NCBI RefSeq assembly: GCF_001039355.2
Contig: NW_019775733.1
Span: 134,613-198,612 of the forward strand
DNA: 64,000 nt
Origin: Lingula anatina
Taxonomy: Eukaryota; Brachiopoda; Lingulata; Lingulida; Lingulidae
Direction of reading: 5' to 3'
The position numbers were made by a program, and so were the translations under genes. Each line of letters opens with the position of its first letter. The first letter of the stretch is position 1. The notes beneath the pieces were generated by a model. That model saw nothing but the letters and a program-made list of their open reading frames with translations, did no database searches and was not told the DNA's origin. Positions 1 to 11,389 of the stretch are shown piece after piece.

Positions 1-168
<168 letters not shown>

Positions 169-186
169 GGTAGGTTTTAAATATAC

Positions 187-3100
187 CTCTTTAAGAGTGG
201 CTTCAAAGTCCTTGGTCTGCCCAGTGAGTCCACATTTCTCAGGCATCAGGTCCATAAGCTGGCTGTGTGTCCTGTCTGCCACACACAACAGAGCCACCAT
301 CTCCTTACGGGTCGTCTCTTTGTCATCCATGCCTGACACGATGAACAACAGCAGTTAACGTCATAATAATTTTATTTCTATATTATGCATTGCATGTACA
401 AGGGACTTTATAGGTTTAGTCAGCCACGTCAAAATGCAAATTGTGTAAACTACAATTTTGTTTAATTCATCTTCCTATTATCAATTTATTTTGGCAATTG
501 TGAACAGAGAGGAAAAAAGTGAAGCATTACATAAAACAAATGACATACATTAAACTTAATCAGTTTAAAAAACTTGAATTAGAAGCTTTAAAAAAAGCCT
601 AAAAGTGTATGTTCTCCAGTTATTTCATTTGAAGTAATTTCTCTACTGATCTGCAAAAATTGTACATTCCTTTCATCATAGCCGAGTTCTACTTCAGTTG
701 CAAGATGCATCCATATCCATAATGAACTAGAAACTACAACTGTTCTTCAACTGACCTGTATGTAACCTGGTAGTCAGCAATGTTGTAAGGAAACTCAACA
801 TGCCTTCCACCATGGCTGGTTCTTTCTCAGCCTCCAGATACGGGTTGTGGTGAATTGGTGATAAAGTCAGCCAATCCTGAATGTGAAACCTAAAAGAAAA
901 AAAAAAAAAATAATAATAATAATAAAACTTCAAACCTGCTTTTTGAAAAGAGAATATTTATTTTTTTATCATACATTGTTTTTCAAAATAAGATTCGAAT
1001 CAAAATCTTATAAACATATAGCTGAAAGGTGACAATTAAATACTTCTTTATTGTTGGTCTAAGTGTATACTCACCTCTCTATCACGGTGTGCAGAAAGTA
1101 GGTCGGGTCAAGGCCACATGCACACACCTGCAAGGGAAAAATACCATGATTCTTGGAAGTATCTAACATATGCATTTAATTTATTTATATTTCTTAACTA
1201 TCTGATATGATTATACTTCTTAAGTGCCATAAATCATCATAATGCTTTTAAATGACACAGAAAAAATTGTGAAGATGGAAAAGCAAGGTAAAACATCTGA
1301 AAATGTTGAAATTGATACAAAAGATCTTTCCAGACATATTTTTTGTTCTTTAATTAATGCAAGCTGTGATCTACATTATCATTATGCACTTTTTTACTCA
1401 CATAAAAGACATTATTTCCTTTCAAAGTCATCAAAGTCAAAGAAAGCATTTTCAAGTCACAAGTGCTTTACATCTCAGTTTTATAATTTATTGTACTGTA
1501 TGCTGTACTATTTATTGTATTGAATTGTATTGTATTGCACTAGTATTGTACTGTATTGTATCAGAAATTAACGCTACCTGCAGTAGGTACATGTCAGCAT
1601 CAACCAGTGAGTTACAGAAGTGACACTGGATGCATTGTATTGTATGTTTATCTTTACCTGCAGTAGGTACATGTCAGCATCAACCAGTGAGTTACAGAAG
1701 TGACACTGGATGTATTGTATTGTATGTTTATCTTACCTGCAGTAGGTACATGTCAGCATCTACCAGTGAGTTACAGAAGTGACACTGGATGTATTGTATT
1801 GTATGTTTATCTTACCTGCAGTAGGTACATGTCAGCATCTACCAGTGAGTTACAGAAGTGACACTGGATGTAGGTCATAGCTTGACCTTTGATTTGGAGG
1901 CCGTTCCTCACCCACAGTCCACAGAATATCTCACAACATGCCACCTGGGAGATAACATTGAGAAATACTAGAATTCACTAGTGTTAAGACATGCTTCTAT
2001 TGCATAATTATTCATTTTAAAGATCGAAATAGAAGAATGACAATTGACCGGATTACAAATACTAACAGCTTTAGAAATTGAGACTGAAAAGTTCGATGGG
2101 GGTGCATTATTTAGTTTTGTCCCTTGGAGAGATCTTCATCTACACACTCCATATTTTTTGACACTTGACACTCAATAATATTTCTTGTTCAATCAAATAG
2201 TAAGTGATAAATCCATTCTTTTTAATTACATGTACAGTGTATTCACATATACTTTTCTATATATGTCCCCATTTTCTCACCTGAAGTTGCAGCGGGTGCA
2301 TCATGATCAGTTTCAGGGACTCTTCTTTCGGCAGCAGCTCCTTCAGCTGCAGGCCCTGCACGCGCACCGCGTTACTGAGGAAAATGGCCAGGTAGCGATG
2401 GAGAGGAATGTGGAAGGACACCTGCATGGGGTTAGGCTGGAAGATGAGATACAGAACGTTGGAAATTTTTTTTTGTTTGATGAACCGTCAAAGGTTTTGG
2501 TGACAGGATGAGAGATGAAAGATGCATTTCATAATACAATCTATTTGTTGTTTTTATTACTCCTCTTACATGATAATTATCATATTATCAGCAATTATCA
2601 TATTTCTAATCAATATTGAAATGTAAAATGGTTTTACTATCTTGAAAAAGAGCCATTACTACTTTAAGTGATATGTTCTTCCTTATACAAGATAGCAGAC
2701 CCCTTAATATTCTAATCTTAGCCTAAATAAGACATATACATTGCCATTTAACTTATCCATGCATGCATTACAAATATATGGTATTCTGATGCAAGACATA
2801 AGTCCATAAAGTTTATGTCTTCATTCATTTTGAATTTTTTTCATTTTCAAAACAGTACCGGTTACCTTTTACTAATTTGTTTATTATTATTTTTATTGTC
2901 TTAACTATTTTTCCAGAATGTTTCTAGCTCATTCTTATACTTAGCTGCATTCTCTACTTACTAGCACATTTTTTTAGCAATTTATATTTTTTTCTGGAAG
3001 TAAAAGGCCAAATGGGAGTTTAAACACACAATATTTCTCTTTCATTTCAAACGTGTCAATATTTTCTTTTACTCTACTGTGCTCCCAACATCATAAGCAC

Positions 3101-4243
3101 AAAATGAAAATGCTAAATCGAGGGAAAACAAAACAAATCAATATATTAAGAAGCAAATGAAAGATGTCTATGCATGCAATTTTCAATTTGTGTTCAAGCA
3201 CTCAAATATCCAAACTCTGATCAGTTTGTTTGTTCAGAGTTTCAAATCATGCTAGAAAAAACTTGACAAAATACTACTTTTTACATCTAATGCACATAAA
3301 TCCACCTCACATTTGTCTGGTAGTACGTCCTTTATTTGAAAAAGATTTTTAAAGAACATTTTTTTAAATTTCAAACTATTTAGATCCATAAAGCACAAAA
3401 CAGAAGAAACTTTAACTCTAGAGCGCACTCTAGTCTTTCATATTATTAATTTTGATTCTTGGACTAATGATTTTTTGACTTAGAAAAAATTTCTTACTAG
3501 GATTATAAGAATAACGGTATAAGACATAAGGTACAAAGCACATAATGACAATAATTTCCACTTAAGAATCATACAGCATGTGTTAAAGAAACACGTGCAA
3601 ATGCTACAGACTTTTGAGGGTAAGAAAAAAGAAAACGGAAAGAAAATAAGAGCTGGAGCAAGAATGTCATACAATAAGACAACAATAAAAGTCCATTTTT
3701 ATTAAGAACTGAGTCATTTGAGACATGTGAGACAGGCATCAAGGCAGACGACATAGAAGCACAGATATCTAGGTCAAACAAGAAGGGCCCAATCCATGCC
3801 ACGTAAACCAAAGATCTACATACTTTGAAACTAATAAGCAAAGACCTGGACAGTTGTGGCACCTGAAATATAGGTGTCAGAGTCATCTAAGACAGACTTA
3901 TCAATGAACTCAAGAATAAACTGAAGACAAAATGAGAGAAAACGAAGAGAAAAGTGCACAATAAAGAGTTTAGACAAAGAGAAATACTGTGTGGTTTTCA
4001 AATTGCTTGCATCATGGCAAAAGTATCCACTATGATAACGACAGTTTAAATAATCAATTTCTTTAAAATTAGTTTCTGAGGGGGATTTGAACAGATATAA
4101 GCTCAATTTAGAACATAAAGAATGATTATTTCATTATCAAAATTATTCTTTTGATACCCCTTTGTGTGTAAAAAATTAAACATTTCATTAAGTACACAAA
4201 TACAGGAACCAGCATATTAGTATTGAGGCCATCAGTTTAAAGA

Positions 4244-4274
<31 letters not shown>

Positions 4275-7200
4275 ATACATAAATAAATAAATATAATAAA
4301 AGCTTAATATGTAAAGTTAAGGGACACATTTCACAATCATTCATACACTAAGTTCACCTTGAAAGCTCCTCTGAGATTGATGGCATCAAACCAGCTTTCC
4401 ACTTCATCTAAGATGACAGACAAAACATCTCTGCTCAGTTTTCTGGACGCCTGAATTCACCAATACAAAACAGATGGATTAGGTTAAAGCAATAAATGAT
4501 ATCTTTCATGAAATAAAACTGTCAGCACCTTCTGGTGTGAAGTTAACACACAGCTTTAAACAAATAAGCTAATTTCCACCAAACAATAGGGGAGATGTAA
4601 TAACAATTTGGGAGTAAAATCATTATTGAAGTGATCAACATAGAAGGTGAATCTAAATGTCATGTAGAACTTGTTTAATATGTAATTTCTACTTCAAGAA
4701 TAATACTTCTGTTGCATCACCCTATATAGAATAAAAAATTACATTTTCACAAAAAAACTGGTTCGTTTTATTTTGTTTTTTAACAAGATCCATTAAAATT
4801 TCAAAACCATTTTCATTAAATGGTAATCAAAGTCTGCTTAGAGAATAGAAACAATATTATTATATATATAAGACTGTTATCTGATGACACAAGTTGGCCC
4901 CTCATCCGGTCTAAATGGGTCTCTGTGTGAACTGACCTCATTCTTCAGGTGGCCCACCATGGACCACATGGGAGAAGCGCAGATTTCCAGCTCCGCAGAG
5001 AATGCAGCGTAATACGTGCCTGGCTCGTACTCCACGTGCTGCGTCAGCTCGCGCTGGTTGAGATTCATTCCTGTAAAAACACAAATAGATCAATAAATAA
5101 TTACCATCAGGTTTCAATCAATGATTATTATAATCATCACTTACTATAATGAGTTTTAAACTGATCTTTTGTTATTTTAGGGATAAAATGAACTCTTGGA
5201 GAAAATATCTGCGATTCTCCAAGACAAGAGTTCTGGAGAGTGAGACATCTGATTTTTCCAAAAGTCTAAAAACTGCTGTGCCCACTGTAGTTATTCAACT
5301 TAATCTTTTTACAAACATTGTTTACAGAGACTACAAATATTTTACTTATGTTAAATAAAATGTATTTACTGTCATCCATTTCAGAACAAAACTGGGTGCA
5401 ATACTTGAAAAGCCAACACCTAATAAGAAGTAACCAGCAGGTGTGTGTACAGAAGTCCCTGAAAACTTTCCCCCTCACCTTGAAAGTGAGATATCAGCTC
5501 CATCCACAGCTCTATCAGTGACTTGTTGTCCATAAAGATGTGTGCAATCGACTGGTGGGACAACACGTTGATGAGGTCACTGATAATTGGCCAATAGCAG
5601 TGGTCCTTCATGATCTCCTGGCCGCAGTCCGCCACAACATGGAAGTTGTTCTCCGCATCTGAGGAAATCAACAAGTAAATAAATATATAAATATATAAGT
5701 GAATATGTTGTTTAATTATCAGTATCTTCATCTTTTTTGCTAAACCAAGCAGTATGTGTGCTTAAAGTCATCCTGATAAAATATTGCAACTACTGTATGT
5801 ATCAAAGGATCGAGCAAGCTTTGGGATTTCTTTTTCAAAAATAAAATTTTGTTTAATGAATAAATATTACTCTCATATGAGCAAAGATGATGATGGTGAC
5901 GATGATGTGTGTTTTGTGTCTGCATGCTTTTGAAAGCGTGGGTGTATGAATAAGTAAAGATGATAAAGATACATGTTAATGTGTATGTGATTATGTGCGT
6001 ATATGCACAGACATTAGGTCTGTGCATGCGTGTACATGTGTCTGTCTGTGCACACATCCTTCTGTACGTGTGTGTGTGTGTGTGCGCGCACGCACTTCCA
6101 TGTATCTGCACACTTCTCACCCTGCATGTCACTCCCCGTGAGCACGTTCCCTATCATATGTTTCAAACTGACCACCATGATGTGTAGCAGGTTATGTTCT
6201 AGCACCATATCTCTGGAGTACTTCTCATTACTAAATAACTGGACACTGATGTGGACCACTTTGTTAGCTATAGTGGACCTGTCCACTGAATTAACCAGAG
6301 CTATGGAGCTACGGCTGTAGTGCTGGACAAACGCCTTGATGAAACACACCTATAAATAAAAGATATAAGTTATATTAGTATCAATTACATTTTAACAGAC
6401 TATATTAGTGTCAATTACATTTATCAGACTGAGTGTTTATTTTATCTGATTCATGAATGCAAATCCTATATATATTCTTCCTCAAATGACAGGACAAATA
6501 GCTTATTATAATGAAATACTCAAGGTTTAATCTTTTTGTGAACATAAGTCTACTCTAGTAAATGAACTTACATCAAGATGGAATACTTGAGTGTTGTATT
6601 AATTCAACATTTAATTTCTATTTCTTTTTTTTTTATTTCTTTTTCTTTAACCCCACCCCTCGCAGTTACCTTGAAATATTCATCTGGAAGTAAACTAAGC
6701 AGCAAAAAGACAATTTTCTGAGGGAATTCAAACTTCACGGTCCAAAACATAAGCTCCTCAAGGAGGGTGGTGTGCTTTAGTTCTTGTTTTAATCCTGGGA
6801 TATCTGAAAGGACAACAATATACTTTATCAATATTTAAATAGAGCTATAATAAACAAACACAAATAGGACATTCAGATCTGACCTATCTTTAACTGAAAA
6901 TAAGACTAAATGGTATCACCAGATCATCTGTTGACAAGGACTGCTCTTGGTTGCGTCACTTTGTTTTTTTGAATTTTAGTTTGAATTTTAATTTTTTATT
7001 AATTTTATTAATATAAGAACAAGAATCAATCCCCTCTTACTAGTAAAGTTCTCTGGTATACTGGGGCACCTCAGTGTCTGGAGAGCTGACAGGTAGTTGT
7101 CTTGACTGTGTAGTAGACTAAGTCTGGAGCGACTGTTTTCACCATCAGCTAGAAGAATAAAATATAAGAATATATACTCTGGTCAAAATAGGAGAAAAAA

Positions 7201-10106
7201 TATACTTGGATATTGGATTCGTTGACATAAATAACCCACAAAGTGTCAGAGTATCAACAAATGCAAGCTTGAATGGGCATGAATAAATTGTTTTTTATTT
7301 CTATCCCAGACTTCTACAACCTTCCCAAGTCATCCCATCCATGATCTCTACTTACTCTCTGTAAAGTTTCTGTAGACCTGAGGGTTGGTGAGAGCCCCTG
7401 TCAGGACTTGTTTCATGGCGGCACCCATCTCACTGAGAGAGTGGAGAAAGCCGAGGAACATGTCCGCATCCTGCATCGCCAGAAGGTAGGTGTCTAGCAT
7501 CTCTGAAAGACAAAATAAGGGGAAAATAAAAAGAAATAAATAATTAAATATTTGATTAATTAAAAAAATTAAATGACAGGTAAGTGTTTTATGCATAGGC
7601 CCTCAGTCCTCAGGTTATTAATAATAAGGTTATTAAGGTTATTAATAATATATATTATAATACACTTTCATGTATACATATAACTAGTATATATATACTG
7701 ACTCTAGGACTACGTAATATTATACCTGGTTGTGAGTTGTTCCTGAGATGATGCACAAGTCTTACTAACAATTTAGGCATCATGGCTTCAGCAACGGCCA
7801 GCAGCTCCTGTGGCGCCCCCACACTGGAGTCTGTTCTCCCCGGACCGTGGCGGTTACAGAACCTATAAAATACAGAGACATACAGTGATTTAAATCACTT
7901 CACAGCTGTCAACATAGTTCACTCTAAGATAAACATGTATTATGTCCAATAGCTGGGAAATTGCAAGATAATCAAAATATTATGACATAAATTAATAATG
8001 AATTAATATCAATAACAGATGCACTTTTTTCTAAGAAAAATGACAATATTTGTCAAAAACAAATCGATAGATAACTATAAAAACAATCATCTCAAGACTG
8101 TTAAGTTCTCATTATAATTATTATTATTATCATTATTATTATTATAAACCCATTAATAAATCATTTCTCGTGTATCCCGGAAATGTTATTAAAATCTGTC
8201 CATAACTTTCTGAGCTTTGTTATTTAATACTAACGAGCCAACAAAGGCAAAACATAACCTTCTTATCAGATGTAATAAATGTAAATAAAAGGTTTACTGA
8301 GCACTAAATATGTATAGTGCGGTGACATTGACAGGGTTTCTAATCTATTAACTATACATATGCAAGGATTAAATACATGCCATATTTATACATCACATGA
8401 TAACTTCACATACAATATACAGATAAAGATTATATTTCCAATTCAGAATGAATAAATAAAATTAACCATCATGACCAGCTAGTGACTGATGTTATCTACT
8501 ACAGCATATCTACCCACATAAAGCTGACCAGTGATAACATCCCTACACACTATGAGTGCATTCCCAGAGATTTAGATCCATCCACTGGATCGACCTAACT
8601 CCCTGGAGGTTCACGCTAAATTGCAGTTAGCCGACCGCGCATGACAGTTAATTACCCCCTTACAGCTTTTAGTAGGCGGGACAGACGCTTAAGCCGGCTA
8701 AGCCGACAGTAATCTAGTGAGACTCCCCACAGGGATAGATCGATCTAAAATCTATGAGAATGGGGTCTATAACACAGTGGATTGAGAACAATTGAGCATC
8801 AGTTTGCTTAACCATGCAGTCCTAGCTAGGAAACAAACAATTTACTACACTCACACCATTCCTCCCAAAATAGATTTTCAATTTTGCTTTCAATATTTCT
8901 TGATCTAGATTTGCATATTAATCTATAGTCAGTGGATGAGAGAAAGAATTGGGCTTTTCTAAGTTATGAGTCTGTTTGTAGTAGTATAAATTTTAGCAGT
9001 TGTTTTAGATTAAGACTGTGGTTCATTTGTCTAAATAAGTAGACTGAAAAGTTGTAGGCATACACTGCACACACACACACATACACACACACACACATGC
9101 ACTTACCCGTCAGCTTGCATAACACTGATGTCCCCGCAGTCGCAAGCTCCTCCTGCCTGGCTACGAAACATGTTGAAATCATGCCCCGTGTGGTTCCCGG
9201 CCTGGAAGCAGTCGGCACACAGTGACATGCACGGGCTGATGCCGCATGTTCTACAGCGATATGCAACGAAATTTGACGTCCACACTAAACCACATGTTGT
9301 CGCATTGTCGTACTGTCTCACTGAAAATATAACATCAGGATTATTTCAATTTCTACTTAAAACCAGCACAGATAATCAATATTTCAAACTAATAACATAT
9401 TCACTTTTAATAGTCCAATTATAGATACTACCAGAGTTTTGGGTGCATGTGATGAAACTAAAGTTCAGTTTTATACTAATACTGTATCCTACTTGTACTT
9501 GTAATATTGTATAAATTTATGTTGCTATGGCACAGCAGTAACCTGCAGAACATGGTGAAGTTATTAAACATGCAGTGTTCAATCAATAAGATAAGATAAT
9601 TAGGAACAACATAGCAGATCTGGCTCCCTCTACAAATAACAAACTAGACAGAACATTCTTACTCTAACTCTCTTGTAACAAACGACGTTGTTTATAAATG
9701 CAAGCAGAAAAAGTGATATTATCATAATTATGACATATTATCTATAATCACATATCTATGACCCTATCCTAACAAAGTTGAAGTGAATTTGACGAGTCTT
9801 ATTATAAATCCTGAACAACAACAGAGTCACAGCTGTCAGTAAAAATACAGTATCAGAGAAGACAGCATATGTATATCAGTGACATATTGCTCCACCTGTT
9901 TTGGCGAAATCGTCAAAAGTTGTCCCCCCTGCCATCAGCCACCGACACCAATCTAGCGTCTCAAAATCATCCAAAGTCTTTGATGGATCAAGCAGATGCT
10001 CTAAGAGTTCGTTTAATTGCTGCTGTCCGCTCGGTCGCAGACATTCCGCCTTCATGTATTCGGCGACAGCCCGCTTCCCCCTCCTCATCAAAACATGGGT
10101 TGCCAT
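187..10106 (-). CDS. UBR3: E3 ubiquitin ligase UBR3-like, left copy, N-terminal 735 codons (continues off left edge)
   Basis: UBR-family E3 ubiquitin ligase. Fifteen exons read in one frame with GT-AG borders: 9896-10106, 9107-9320, 7726-7862, 7356-7502, 7041-7148, 6670-6803, 6121-6349, 5479-5658, 4937-5070, 4358-4450, 2281-2436, 1816-1944, 1075-1127, 756-889, 187-332. The start is the ATG at 10106 ([12 protein letters not shown]). Exon 2 encodes most of the UBR box zinc finger, about residues 80-147, with motifs [27 protein letters not shown] and, across the exon 2/3 border, DGFCNRH. Later exons match vertebrate UBR3 closely by recall, for example [54 protein letters not shown] and ADRTHS. 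The acidic/basic linker I recall before the SFLEELLFW block in human UBR3 is absent. The C-terminal RING-type region lies outside the window. The gene is head-to-head with BRCA1. A tandem copy of part of exon 12 lies in intron 12. Confidence 0.95.
1576..1870 (-). repeat. Tandem array of the 3' end of UBR3 exon 12 plus its splice donor (4 units of ~79 bp)
   Basis: Units start at about 1576, 1656, 1735 and 1814. Each contains the last 55 bases of exon 12, a CAG|GT donor and about 24 bases of TTGTA-rich intron. Only the unit at 1814 belongs to the complete exon (1816-1944); on the minus strand the other three follow it in the intron. Donor contexts are GTAAG (exon and adjacent unit), GTAAAG and GTAGC. 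A TTGTA-type microsatellite lies at about 1490-1560. Confidence 0.9.
2437..4357. other. UBR3 intron 10 (1.9 kb) with (AAAT)n repeat
   Basis: This is the longest visible intron of the left UBR3. It is AT-rich with only short chance ORFs and no exon-like block that I can see. An AAAT tetranucleotide repeat runs from about 4239 to 4292. Confidence 0.7.
8557..8768. mobile_element. MITE family A (~212 bp) in UBR3 intron 2, left arm
   Basis: The ends are imperfect inverted repeats: one begins GCATTCCCAGAGATTTAGAT, the other is the reverse complement of CCCCATTCTCATAGATTTTA. Internal hallmarks are GTTAATTACCCCCTTACAGC and TAGGCGGGACAGACGCTTAA. Related copies are at 37597, 40029, 42381, 63633 and 63713. 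The same insertion occupies the same intron position in the right arm (63633), so it predates the duplication. Confidence 0.85.
9069..9098. repeat. (CA)n microsatellite just after UBR3 exon 2
   Basis: A CA-dinucleotide run in intron 2, within about 40 bases of the exon 2 donor. The right arm has a longer, purer version at about 63296-63333. Confidence 0.9.
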
Positions 10107-11389
10107 ATTTGTTGTTTCTTACTCGGCCATCCTCGGCTGTTTCCGGTTCAGTGACGAATTCTTTCCCGAGTGCGAAATTACGATGGATAAAGTTAGTTTA
10201 CGTACCTAAATAACATGATTTACCTCATAATTCTTTAATATATGCGTTCTCTGTGACATTGCTTGGTGGTGTTGGTGCGAAAATATTCAACATTTAAAAA
10301 AAGAAATCGCGTTTTTAATGAAGGCCCCATCTCGCGGGAAATGTGAAATTGAGGTTTGTTGGCGCGAGACGCATTTGCTGCTTACACAACAATGGAATAT
10401 TTCACAAATTGAGTGAAATTGCGGTTTGGATTACTCTATAACAAGTTGGAATATTTTGTAAGTATCTGATTTTGGAATTTGGATCCCTGTATTGGGTCAG
10501 TATATTGTCATAAAGAGAAAAACATCAGTTTAGACCCCCTCTTCCCACCAATCTGAGGTACCGGTGTGTTGCTCCCCGGTGTCACGTGAAGAAACCGTCG
10601 TCGTGAATAAACCGTTCTGACGGATTATTCACGAGGGGGTAGCAGTCCGTGAATAAACCGTCGTCGTGAATAAACCGTCGTGCCGCGCTGGTCATGCTGC
10701 TTACCTGGCCATTGTTCTCCGGTTTTATTACGCAATTTAGAGGCACTGTACAGTACCGATCCCCACATATACATATCACATCTTACCTGGTTATTGTTCT
10801 CAAGATACACCAATTAGGCCCTACTACCGCTGTTGTAAGAACCTAGAGGAGATCGTTCAAATTTTGTCCTTTGTATTGTGGGTCAAGTTTATCTGTTAGT
10901 GTTAGGTATAATTTTGTTTAGCTACTATTTATGCATTTTTTTACTTTATGTTAATAATATTTTGGTCTGTCTTGCCGAAGTAGTTTATTGCGGTAACCGT
11001 AGACAGCAACCAGATCCTAAAACAATTAAGACGAGAGAACTTTTAACCAACATACCTGGGTAGCCTTGTGAGTACACAGATTGTTGATATTTAAGAAATC
11101 CCTTAAAGAATTTTCAGTTGACTTCCATGCCAACTTCAGGAATATATTTGAAAAATAGAGATTTAAAGTTAAGAAGTAGGCCCTATTTATTGATACAAAC
11201 AAAANGGGGGGGGGGAGGGTACAATAACACCGTGGTCTATAATTAAAAACCATATGTTGACTTTAGCATCCATGCTTGCTATTTTGCTCACAAGCAAGTT
11301 CAAAGTATATGTACTGTTTATTTTATGATACAATATCATATATAATTTTTTCAATCCTGTCATTGTTTTCTGCTGAAGGTTGTTGCACC
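10107..11389. promoter_or_regulatory. Divergent UBR3/BRCA1 intergenic region, left arm
   Basis: The UBR3 start codon (10106, minus) and the BRCA1 start codon (11390, plus) are 1.28 kb apart and diverge, so both promoters should lie here. The UBR3-proximal part (to about 10585) closely matches the right arm and has a GCGGGAAA E2F-like site at 10334-10341, with a TTGGCGCG near-match at 10359. About 10585-11200 has no counterpart in the right arm. About 11205-11389 matches again, including a G-homopolymer tract next to a single N at 11204. A 5' UTR splice acceptor (CTGAAG) may precede the BRCA1 ATG at about 11379. Transcription starts cannot be located from sequence alone. Confidence 0.6.
10584..10681. 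repeat. Promoter-region array of GTGAATAAACCGTCGTC-like units with a hairpin
   Basis: Four related units begin near 10587, 10603, 10650 and 10666. The second unit, with its inverted copy, forms a 14-bp near-perfect stem (10602-10615 with 10620-10633) around a TTCT loop. The block is CpG-rich compared with its surroundings. It is absent from the right-arm promoter. Confidence 0.75.
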
